Assembly (NCBI RefSeq): GCF_030128875.1
Contig: NZ_CP124620.1
Coordinates: 4,014,501-4,078,500 of the forward strand
DNA: 64,000 nucleotides
From: Stenotrophomonas sp. BIO128-Bstrain
GTDB lineage: Bacteria; Pseudomonadota; Gammaproteobacteria; Xanthomonadales; Xanthomonadaceae
Direction of reading: 5' to 3'
In this document: one piece after another, positions 17,831 through 25,048 of the stretch
Layout: each line of letters starts with the position of its first letter
How positions within the stretch are numbered: position 1 is the stretch's first letter
Position numbers and translations under genes: made by a program
Notes under the pieces: model-generated
Seen by the model: only the letters and a program-made list of their open reading frames with translations
Database searches by the model: none
Told to the model about the DNA's origin: nothing

Positions 17831-17869
17831 ACCCAGCCCTGGTACGACCGGAAAACCAAGGCTTTTGGC

Positions 17870-18892
17870 TCAGCCGTGCAGCCCCTCGATCTCCACCAGC
17901 AGCTCTGCGCGGCACACCTCCGCGTGCAGCACCACGAACGGCGGTGCCGTCGGCAGCGCCGCCATCTGCGCCGCCACCGGGCCCATATCCTCCGCCCGGC
18001 GCACATACACCTTGAGCACCGAGCCCGAACCCAGTACCGGTGACAACGACGGCCGCTGGCCGCGCGCCGTATCCACCAGGCTCTGCAGATTCGTCAGCGT
18101 CTCGCGCAACTGCTCATCCACCGCCCCCGTGTGCTGCGACACATGGCCCACGATCGCCGCCGTCCCCGACTGCAGCAGCGGCAGGCCCGTCGCCAGCGGC
18201 GGCAGCAGCGCACGCGAAAAACTGGGCGACTGCGGCCCGTACTGGCGCGGATACCGGAACGCGCTCACCTGGCGCGGATTCTCCAGCGGCTGGCCCGGTT
18301 CACGCGCGGCCAGCCAATACACCTGCAGGCGGCGCTCGCCATCGAAACGGCCGATGCAGGTCGCGGCCGGGAGCGCGGCCTCGTCCAGCTCGCGCAGGCC
18401 ACGGACGCGGCCCACGCAGAAGCGCCGATAACGTTCCTGGTCACCCTCGCCCTCGGTCACGGCATCAAGATAGTTCCAGGTCCGCAGCAGGTGCGGATAG
18501 CCGCACCGCGACAGGAACGCGCTCATCCGCGCGTAGGCCTCGGCCGCAGCCGATTCGATATCGCTGTCGGTCTCCTCGATCTCCAGCACCCCGAACAGCA
18601 GGCTGTCGTTGTGCGACCAGCGCACCCCGTCGGTGACCCCGTGTTCGACCGGCGTGCCGCCGCGCCAGACCTCGATCTGCGCCGGGCCCTGTTCGGCCAG
18701 CGGCACCTGCAGCCAGCGCGGGTCGTCCAGCGTGGCGCGGGGAAGGCCGAAGCCGAACACGGCCAGTGTGCGCGGGTCGGCCAGTGCCGCCTCGCGCTGC
18801 GTGGCCGGGACGTACGCGACACGGAACAACGCGGGTCCGGAGGAAGGGGAAGCGACTGCCGGGGCCGTTGCGTTGTCGATCGTGTTGCTCAT
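17870..18892 (-). CDS. xanB2: chorismatase, 3-/4-hydroxybenzoate synthase (XanB2)
   Basis: 340 residues, the length of XanB2 and its FkbO/Hyg5 chorismatase relatives. In Xanthomonas, XanB2 converts chorismate to 3-hydroxybenzoate, the precursor of xanthomonadin pigment, and 4-hydroxybenzoate for ubiquinone. The assignment rests on overall sequence (e.g. RTWNYLDAVTEGEGDQERYR, GPQSPSFSRALL, KVYVRRAED near the C-terminus, where the chorismatase active site lies) and on its place at the head of the pigment cluster. Divergent from the biosynthetic operon by ~126 bases. Cytoplasmic. Confidence 0.93.
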   Translation of the reverse strand: MSNTIDNATAPAVASPSSGPALFRVAYVPATQREAALADPRTLAVFGFGLPRATLDDPRWLQVPLAEQGPAQIEVWRGGTPVEHGVTDGVRWSHNDSLLFGVLEIEETDSDIESAAAEAYARMSAFLSRCGYPHLLRTWNYLDAVTEGEGDQERYRRFCVGRVRGLRELDEAALPAATCIGRFDGERRLQVYWLAAREPGQPLENPRQVSAFRYPRQYGPQSPSFSRALLPPLATGLPLLQSGTAAIVGHVSQHTGAVDEQLRETLTNLQSLVDTARGQRPSLSPVLGSGSVLKVYVRRAEDMGPVAAQMAALPTAPPFVVLHAEVCRAELLVEIEGLHG

Positions 18893-19018
18893 TTCAGAAT
18901 GTGAATGCAGCCAGTGCCGAGAGTGTCATGATAGCGTGCGCTCCTTTCCCGGCGCCGCCACCGGTGCCAGGCGATGTCGACGGCCTTCTCCTGGTACCCA
19001 TCCATCATGTTGGCGGGA
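18893..19018. promoter_or_regulatory. divergent intergenic region, xanB2 / pigment operon
   Basis: The only non-coding gap within the pigment cluster large enough for two divergent promoters. On the minus strand TATCAT (18933-18928) is a fair -10 for xanB2, but no good -35 pairs with it. No clear operator palindrome was found. Promoter assignment is tentative. Confidence 0.3.
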
Positions 19019-19753
19019 ATGATTGAGTTTTCTGTAATCGATTGGGCGGCGTGGGCGCCGGGCATCACCACCCACGCGCAGTGGCAGGCGTGGGCGAAGG
19101 CCCCCTGGCTGCCCACCGGTGAGGACACCCCCGCGTTGTCCGAAGTGCCCGCCATGCAGCGACGTCGCATCGAGCGGCTCGGACGCATGGCGATCCAGAC
19201 CGCCTGCTGGTGCGAGCAGCCCGACGACGGTGGCCGGGTGCCGCTGGTGTTCGCCTCGCGGCACGGCGACGTGGCCCGGTCGATGGAGCTGCTCAACACC
19301 CTGAGTGCGGACCAGCCGATGTCGCCGACCGGCTTCGGCCTGTCGGTGCACAACGCGATCGCCGCGCTGTACTCGATCGCCCGCGGCCAGCGGGGCAACT
19401 ATCTGGCCCTCGCGGCCGGCCGGGCCACGGTGGAAACGGCCTGCGTGGAGGCCTTCGGGCTGCTCGCCGATGGTGCGCCGGAGGTGCGGCTGGTGGTGTA
19501 CGAATCGCCACTGCCGCCGATCTATGCCGGCTTCGCCGACGAGCCCGACCCTTTCTTCGCGTGGTGCTGGCGGCTCGGGCCGGCCAGCGGCCCGGGCACC
19601 CGACTGTCGCTGGGCTGGGGTGCCGGCGGCGAGGATCGTCCCTCCGACGGTCTGCCGCATGGCCTTGAAGCGCTGCGCTTCCTGCTGGCGGGGTCGCCTT
19701 CGCTGGGCCTGGAGGCCGACGGCCAGCACTGGAGCTGGCAACGCCATGGCTGA
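19019..19753 (+). CDS. ketosynthase-like chain-length factor (ApeC-like)
   Basis: 244 residues from the ATG at 19019 (MIEFSVIDWAAWAPG); ATGs at 19007 and 18974 are alternatives. It matches the N-terminal half of beta-ketoacyl synthases, but where the active Cys would be (TACSSS in true enzymes) it reads AAGRAT, so it is not a condensing enzyme. In aryl-polyene systems such a protein pairs with a ketosynthase (ApeO-ApeC) and sets chain length; the partner here is probably the product of 31778-32965. First gene of the operon; its end overlaps the next start by 8 bases. Confidence 0.85.
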   Translation: MIEFSVIDWAAWAPGITTHAQWQAWAKAPWLPTGEDTPALSEVPAMQRRRIERLGRMAIQTACWCEQPDDGGRVPLVFASRHGDVARSMELLNTLSADQPMSPTGFGLSVHNAIAALYSIARGQRGNYLALAAGRATVETACVEAFGLLADGAPEVRLVVYESPLPPIYAGFADEPDPFFAWCWRLGPASGPGTRLSLGWGAGGEDRPSDGLPHGLEALRFLLAGSPSLGLEADGQHWSWQRHG

Positions 19754-20549
19754 GCGCTGGCCGGCCCGGATCAACCGTGCCTGGCGGGTGCTGGGCACGG
19801 GGCTGAGCTTTGCCGCCTTCGGGATCGGCGGGCTGGTCCTGGGCGGGATGCTGTTCCTGTCCCTGTTGCTGGTCCGCGACCCGGTACGCCGGCGCGTGCT
19901 GGCGCGGCGCCTGGTCCAGGCCGGTTTCGCCACCCACGTCGGCCTGATGCGCCGGCTGGGGCTGATGACCTACGAGATCCGCGGGGGCGAGCGCCTGCAG
20001 CGCAACGGCCTGCTGATCCTGGCCAACCATCCGACCCTGATCGATGTGGTGCTGCTGATCGCCCAGCTGCCCAATGCCGACTGCGTGGTCAAGCAGGCCG
20101 TGGCCCGCAACCCGTTCATGCGCGGCCCGGTCCGTGCCGCCGGTTATGTCTCCAATGATGATGGGGCCGGGCTGGTGGACGACTGCATCGCCGCGGTCCA
20201 GGCCGGCGGCAACCTGGTGATCTTCCCGGAAGGGACCCGCACCGTGCCCGGGCAGCCGCTGCGCCTGCAGCGTGGCGCGGCCAACATCGCAGTGCGGGGC
20301 CGGCTGGACATCACCCCGGTGCGGATCACCTGCACCCCGCCGACCCTGACCAAGGGCCAGAAATGGTATCGTGTGCCATCACGGCGATTTCACGTTCAGC
20401 TGGAAGTCGGGGAGGATCTCCCGATCGCCCCGTTTCTGAACGAGACCGGCGATGCGCCCAGGGGGGATGCCTTGGCGGCCAGGCGTGTGACCGATCATCT
20501 TGCCCATTACTTCGACTTCGCTGGAGACCCGACCCGTGCAGGCACTTGA
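19746..20549 (+). CDS. PlsC-type 1-acyl-glycerol-3-phosphate acyltransferase family protein (ApeD-like)
   Basis: 267 residues. A membrane helix (about 20-43) precedes the acyltransferase domain, with the catalytic HX4D at His95-Asp100 (NHPTLID) and FPEGTR at 160-165 for phosphate binding. Homologues in aryl-polyene clusters are thought to esterify the polyene carboxylate to a lipid or sugar-lipid head group at the inner membrane. ATG at 19746 lies inside the previous gene; its end overlaps the first carrier protein start, so translation is coupled. Confidence 0.88.
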   Translation: MAERWPARINRAWRVLGTGLSFAAFGIGGLVLGGMLFLSLLLVRDPVRRRVLARRLVQAGFATHVGLMRRLGLMTYEIRGGERLQRNGLLILANHPTLIDVVLLIAQLPNADCVVKQAVARNPFMRGPVRAAGYVSNDDGAGLVDDCIAAVQAGGNLVIFPEGTRTVPGQPLRLQRGAANIAVRGRLDITPVRITCTPPTLTKGQKWYRVPSRRFHVQLEVGEDLPIAPFLNETGDAPRGDALAARRVTDHLAHYFDFAGDPTRAGT

Positions 20550-20796
20550 GCACGAGATCAAGGAATTGATCATTTCATCGCTTTCACTGGAAGACATCAC
20601 TCCCGAAGACATCGATTCCGCCGCCCCCCTGTTTGTCGAGGGGCTGGGCCTGGATTCGATCGACGCGCTGGAACTTGGATTGGCCCTGCAGAAAAAGTAC
20701 GGTGTCAGTCTGTCAGCCGATTCGGAAGAGACCCGTCGCCATTTCTCCAGCGTGCGTGCCCTGAGCGAGTTTGTCGCCGCACGCCAGCCGTCCTAA
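20536..20796 (+). CDS. acyl carrier protein (ApeE-like)
   Basis: 86 residues from a GTG at 20536, preceded by CTGGAG. The phosphopantetheine attachment Ser is Ser41 in GLDSIDALEL; acidic helices surround it as in all ACPs. It would carry the growing polyene as a thioester. It overlaps the acyltransferase gene by 14 bases and is followed 20 bases later by a second ACP, the paired ACP arrangement of aryl-polyene clusters. Confidence 0.93.
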   Translation: MQALEHEIKELIISSLSLEDITPEDIDSAAPLFVEGLGLDSIDALELGLALQKKYGVSLSADSEETRRHFSSVRALSEFVAARQPS

Positions 20797-20816
20797 CGGC
20801 GCGTCAGGATTTACCC

Positions 20817-21074
20817 ATGACCAAGAACGAACTTTTCGAGCGCATCGTCAAGATCCTCAAGGACAGCTTTGAGATCGAGCCGAGCCGCATCACGCCTGCC
20901 GCGCGGCTGTACGACGACCTGGACATCGACAGCATCGACGCGGTCGACCTGATCGTGCAGCTCAAGCCGCTGCTCGGCCGCAATCTGCAACCGGAAGCGT
21001 TCAAGCAGGTGCGTACCGTGCAGGACATCGTGGATGTGGTGCACGGGCTGTTGCCCGGTCAAGCGGCCGCCTGA
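20817..21074 (+). CDS. acyl carrier protein (ApeF-like)
   Basis: 85 residues with Ser39 in DIDSIDAVDL as the phosphopantetheine site. Sequence differs clearly from the first ACP (LKDSFEIEPSRITPAARLYDDL), so the two are probably specialised, for instance one for starter loading and one for elongation; that split is inference. Cytoplasmic. Confidence 0.93.
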   Translation: MTKNELFERIVKILKDSFEIEPSRITPAARLYDDLDIDSIDAVDLIVQLKPLLGRNLQPEAFKQVRTVQDIVDVVHGLLPGQAAA

Positions 21075-21096
21075 CGGCCATCGCTGAAGACTGACC

Positions 21097-21648
21097 ATGG
21101 TCCGGGTACGCGTCGCGGCGTTTGCGTTGCTGTCGCTGGCATACCCGCTGGTGGTGTACCTGTCGCTGGGCCGGTTCGAGCCGCGCTGGTTGTCGCTGCT
21201 GCTGTTCACCCTGGCCGCGCTGCGCGCGCTGACCACCCGCCAGGCGGTGTGGTGGGTGGCCGCGCTCGGTACCGGCGTGCTCGCCCTGGTCGCCACGGCC
21301 TTCAACCAGGCGCTGCCGCTGAAGCTGTACCCGGCGCTGGTGAATGCGGTGATGCTGGTGATCTTCGCTACCAGCCTGCGTTTCGGCCCCAGCGCGGTGG
21401 AGCGCCTGGCGCGGCTGAGCGAGCCGGACCTGCCGCCGTTCGCCGTGATCTATACCCGCCGCGTCACCTGGATCTGGTGCGGCTTCTTTGTTCTCAACGG
21501 AAGTCTGGCCCTGGCCACGGCGCTGTGGGCGTCCAACCAGGTCTGGGCGTTCTACAACGGATTGTTGGCGTACGTGATGATGGGTGCTCTGTTTGGTGGG
21601 GAATGGCTGGTCCGGCGACGGGTCAAGGCGGCGCATGCGCATGGCTGA
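21097..21648 (+). CDS. COG4648-type membrane protein (ApeG-like)
   Basis: 183 residues with about six hydrophobic segments (roughly 5-22, 30-48, 52-70, 80-93, 125-142 and 150-168). Proteins of this type are regular members of aryl-polyene clusters but have no proven biochemical role; membrane anchoring or scaffolding of the pathway is a guess. The 3' end overlaps the ligase gene by 8 bases. Confidence 0.8.
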   Translation: MVRVRVAAFALLSLAYPLVVYLSLGRFEPRWLSLLLFTLAALRALTTRQAVWWVAALGTGVLALVATAFNQALPLKLYPALVNAVMLVIFATSLRFGPSAVERLARLSEPDLPPFAVIYTRRVTWIWCGFFVLNGSLALATALWASNQVWAFYNGLLAYVMMGALFGGEWLVRRRVKAAHAHG

Positions 21649-23326
21649 GTGGATCGCACTGGACCGGTTGGCGCTGGTGCCGCGCCCGGGCCGCATCGTC
21701 GGCATCGCCGGCGACACCGTGGTGGACCATCCGCAGTTCCGCACGCAGGTGCTGCGCTGGCAGCAGGCCTTCGCACGCGCGCCCGGCACCGACTGGGCGC
21801 TGTATTTCGATGACACGCTCACCTTCGCCGCCGCCCTGTTGGGGGCGTGGCATGCCGGCAAGCGTGTGTTCCTCGGGGGCGACAACCTGCCGGCCACGCT
21901 GGAAGGATTGAGCCCGCGCGTGGCCGGTTTTGCGGGTGACGTGCCGTCGCGCTATGCGTCGCTGCAGCCGGATCCGGAGGTCGATCCCGCCGTCGTGCTG
22001 CAACCGCTGGATGAAGCCGCACTGGCACTGGTGGTGTTCACCTCCGGCAGCACCGGTGCGCCGAGCGCGATCGTCAAACGCATGCGCCAGCTGACCCGCG
22101 AGGTGGATGCGTTGCAGGCCGCCTTCGGCGAGCAGATGGACGGCGCGCAGGTGCAGGGCACGGTCTCGCACCAGCACATCTACGGCCTGCTGTTCCGCGT
22201 GCTGTGGCCGCTGGTGGCCGGCCGCGCGATCCAGCCGCGCCGGTTTTTCCATGAGGATCTGGTCAGCGCGCTGGGCGGCCAGCCGTCGGTGCTGGTGGCC
22301 ACCCCGGCCCACCTCAAACGGTTGCCCGAACAGCTGGACTGGTCCTCGCTGGGCGGCCAGCTGCGTGCGGTGTTCTCCTCCGGCGGCCCGCTGCCGACCG
22401 AGGCGGCGCTGCAGGTCCGCGCCCTGATGGGCGTGGCCCCGACCGAGGTCTTCGGCAGCAGCGAGACCGGTGGCGTGGCCTGGCGGCGCTGGAGTGCCGC
22501 CCAGCCGCAGTGGCATCCGTTGCCGGGCTTTGCCTGGCGGATCGAGGAAGGTTGCCTGGCGGTGCGTTCGCCGCACCTGGACAACGACGACTGGTGGCTG
22601 ACCCAGGACCGCGCCGTCGCCGATGACGGCCACAGCTTCCGGCTGCTCGGCCGCGCCGACCGCATCGTCAAGATCGAAGAGCGCCGCGTCTCGCTGGACG
22701 CCCTCGAACAGCAGCTGCGTGCGCACCCGGCGGTGCAGGACGTGCGCGTGCTGGTGCTGCCGGGCGCGCGCGAACAGCTGGCCGCCGTGGTGGTGCCGCA
22801 GGCGGCGGGCGCCGCGAACTGGGACGATGCACAGCGCCGCCGCCAGGCGCAGCAGCTCGGCGCGCATCTGGCCCAAAGCCACGATGCCGTGACCCGGCCG
22901 CGCCGCTGGCGTTTCATCGACGAACTGCCGCTCAACGCGCAGGGCAAGGTTACTGCCGCGGCACTGGCGGCCCTGTTCCGGCCGCTGATGCCGACCCCCG
23001 AGTGGCAGCAGCGCGATGCCACCAGCGCCTCGCTGCAGTTCGTGCTGGATCCGGACCTGGTCGCATTCGACGGGCACTTCCCGCAGGCCAGGATCCTGCC
23101 CGGCGTGGTCCAGCTGGACTGGGCGATCCACTACGGCCGCAGCGCATTCACGATGCCGCCGCAGTTCCTGCGCATGGACGCGGTCAAGTTCCAGCACGTG
23201 GCCCGCCCGGGCGACTGCCTGCAGCTGAGCCTGGGCTGGGATGCGGCCAGGTCGGCGATGAGCTTCCGCTACGTCTCCGTCCATGGGGTGCACGCCAGCG
23301 GCCGGGTGGTGTTTGGTGATGCGTGA
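21641..23326 (+). CDS. acyl-CoA/ACP ligase fused to a FabA/Z-like hotdog domain (ApeH-ApeI fusion)
   Basis: 561 residues. An AMP-forming ligase domain (about 1-445) has the phosphate loop FTSGSTGAPSAIVK at 133-146 and the SSETGG and GRADRIVKIEERRVS motifs of the adenylating family; it should activate the aromatic starter (3-hydroxybenzoate or a cinnamic acid). The C-terminal part (about 455-561) is a hotdog domain whose FDGHFPQARILPGV (His479) is the FabA/FabZ-like active site, i.e. a dehydratase. In E. coli-type clusters these are often separate proteins (ApeH and ApeI). ATG at 21641 is used; an ATG two codons earlier is possible. Confidence 0.88.
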   Translation: MAEWIALDRLALVPRPGRIVGIAGDTVVDHPQFRTQVLRWQQAFARAPGTDWALYFDDTLTFAAALLGAWHAGKRVFLGGDNLPATLEGLSPRVAGFAGDVPSRYASLQPDPEVDPAVVLQPLDEAALALVVFTSGSTGAPSAIVKRMRQLTREVDALQAAFGEQMDGAQVQGTVSHQHIYGLLFRVLWPLVAGRAIQPRRFFHEDLVSALGGQPSVLVATPAHLKRLPEQLDWSSLGGQLRAVFSSGGPLPTEAALQVRALMGVAPTEVFGSSETGGVAWRRWSAAQPQWHPLPGFAWRIEEGCLAVRSPHLDNDDWWLTQDRAVADDGHSFRLLGRADRIVKIEERRVSLDALEQQLRAHPAVQDVRVLVLPGAREQLAAVVVPQAAGAANWDDAQRRRQAQQLGAHLAQSHDAVTRPRRWRFIDELPLNAQGKVTAAALAALFRPLMPTPEWQQRDATSASLQFVLDPDLVAFDGHFPQARILPGVVQLDWAIHYGRSAFTMPPQFLRMDAVKFQHVARPGDCLQLSLGWDAARSAMSFRYVSVHGVHASGRVVFGDA

Positions 23327-23342
23327 TGACCCCGGTAACGGC

Positions 23343-24104
23343 ATGAGCAGATCGGCCTTCGCCCCGCTGGTGGTGATCCCGGTGTACGACCACGCGCATG
23401 CGATCGGTGCGGTGGTGCAGGGCGTGCTGGCCAGTCGGCAGCCGTGCCTGCTGGTCGACGATGGCTCGCACCGTGAGTGCGCGCAGGTGCTTGATGCGCT
23501 GGCCCGCGAGCACGCACCGCAGGTGACGCTGCTGCGGCTGGCGGTGAACCAGGGCAAGGGTGGCGCGATGCTGGCCGGCTTTGCCGAAGCCGCGCGCCTG
23601 GGCTACAGCCACGTGCTGCAGATCGATGCCGACGGCCAGCACGAGACCGCCGATATCCCCCGTTTTGTCGCGCTGTCGCAGGCGCAGCCGGAGGCGGTGA
23701 TCTGTGGTATCCCGCGCTATGACGCCAGCGTGCCCAAGGCACGCCTGTACGGCCGCTACGCCACGCATATCTGGGTCTGGATCAACACGCTGTCGCTGCA
23801 GATCCGCGACTCGATGTGTGGCTTCCGCCTGTATCCACTGGCCCCGGTGATCCGCCTGATGGGCGAGGAAACCATTGGCCGGCGCATGGATTTCGACAGT
23901 GAAATCCTGGTGCGGCTGTTCTGGCGTGGGGTGAAGGTGATCAGTGTGCCGACCGCCGTCACCTATCCCAGCGATGGCGTCTCGCACTTCGATGTGTGGC
24001 GCGACAACGTGCGCATCAGCCGCATGCACGCGCGCCTGTTCGTCGGAATGCTGTGGCGCGCGCCGCGGCTGCTGTGGCAGCGCATCGCAGGGCCCGGCGC
24101 ATGA
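23343..24104 (+). CDS. GT2 family glycosyltransferase
   Basis: 253 residues, a single GT-A domain: VIPVYDHAHAIGAVV at the start, DDGS at 39-42 and the metal-binding DAD at 96-98 (QIDADGQH), then MDFDSEILVRLFWRG. It probably adds a sugar to the polyene or its lipid carrier on the cytoplasmic side. In Enterobacterales aryl-polyene clusters this domain is reported fused to the acyltransferase encoded next (ApeJ); here they are separate genes with a 4-base ATGA overlap. Start chosen at MSRSAF; MRDDPG at 23319 is an alternative. Confidence 0.87.
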   Translation: MSRSAFAPLVVIPVYDHAHAIGAVVQGVLASRQPCLLVDDGSHRECAQVLDALAREHAPQVTLLRLAVNQGKGGAMLAGFAEAARLGYSHVLQIDADGQHETADIPRFVALSQAQPEAVICGIPRYDASVPKARLYGRYATHIWVWINTLSLQIRDSMCGFRLYPLAPVIRLMGEETIGRRMDFDSEILVRLFWRGVKVISVPTAVTYPSDGVSHFDVWRDNVRISRMHARLFVGMLWRAPRLLWQRIAGPGA

Positions 24105-25048
24105 CCACGCCCGCCCCCGGCAGTGCCCCGCACTGGGCCGACATCGGCGAGTCCACCTCGGCCGCCGGCGTGCTGTTCCTGTGCTGGGTGCACCGCTGGT
24201 TCGGCCGCTGGCCGTTCCGGCTGTGCGTGTACCCGGTGGTGCTCTGCCACTGGTTGAGCAACCGGGTCGCGCGCGAATCGTCGCTGCAGTACCTGGAGCG
24301 CCTGCAGGCCCATACCGGCGTGTTCCCCTCGGCACCCGGGCGCTGGCAGAGCCTGAAGCACTTCGCGCTGTTTGCCGACACCATGCTGGACAAGCTGCTC
24401 GGCCTGGGCGGCCGCTATCCGCCCGAGCACATCCATCTGCAGCGCGACCTGGTGCTGGACAAGATCGCGCGCCGCGAAGGCGGGCTGATCCTCACCGCGC
24501 ACATCGGCTGCCTGGAGCTGTGCCAGGTATTGGCCGAGCGGGTGCCGGGCTTCCACATCACCGTGCTGGTCCACACCGCGCACGCGCAGCGCTTCAACCG
24601 CCTGATGCAGCGGCTCGATCCGCTGGCCTCGGTGGAGCTGCTGCAGGTCACCGACATGGGCCCGGCCACCGCGGTCGAGCTGCAGCGCCGGGTCGAGGCG
24701 GGTGGTTTCGTGGCCATCGTCGGCGACCGCGTGCCGCTGCGTGGCGGGCGCACCGTGCCGGCCCCGTTCCTCGGCCACACCGCTCAGTTCCCGATCGGCG
24801 CCTATGTACTGGCCGCGGCGCTGGCGTGCCCGGTCTACACCATGGCCTGCCTGCATCACGGCCGCGGCTACCAGGTGCGCTTTGAACAGTTCACCGACCG
24901 CATCGTATTGCCGCGCGGTTCGCGTGACGCCGCGCTGACCGCGCAGGCGGAACATTTCGCCCGGTGGCTGGAAGTTCAGGTCACCCAGGCACCCTTGGAC
25001 TGGTTCAATTTCTTCCCCTTCTGGGATCAGGCATCTCATGGCAAGTAA
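24101..25048 (+). CDS. LpxL/HtrB-type acyltransferase
   Basis: 315 residues. Membrane-associated N-terminus (about 20-50), then the lauroyl-acyltransferase-like fold with HIGCLELCQVL (the HX4(D/E) motif, His-x4-Glu) and GDRVPLRGGRTV. It would attach the aryl-polyene or a fatty acid to the sugar made by the neighbouring GT2. Overlaps the GT2 stop (ATGA) and its own end overlaps the ammonia-lyase start by 11 bases, so it belongs to one translation-coupled chain. Confidence 0.87.
   Translation: MTTPAPGSAPHWADIGESTSAAGVLFLCWVHRWFGRWPFRLCVYPVVLCHWLSNRVARESSLQYLERLQAHTGVFPSAPGRWQSLKHFALFADTMLDKLLGLGGRYPPEHIHLQRDLVLDKIARREGGLILTAHIGCLELCQVLAERVPGFHITVLVHTAHAQRFNRLMQRLDPLASVELLQVTDMGPATAVELQRRVEAGGFVAIVGDRVPLRGGRTVPAPFLGHTAQFPIGAYVLAAALACPVYTMACLHHGRGYQVRFEQFTDRIVLPRGSRDAALTAQAEHFARWLEVQVTQAPLDWFNFFPFWDQASHGK

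Noticed and set aside
17733..18431. 232-codon plus-strand frame across the repeats and into xanB2
   Set aside because: Starts inside a palindromic element, covers the 3' half of xanB2 in antisense, and shows Ser/Arg-rich shadow composition.
21623..23557. 644-codon minus-strand frame in the pigment cluster
   Set aside because: Opposite the ligase-dehydratase gene; composition typical of a shadow frame.
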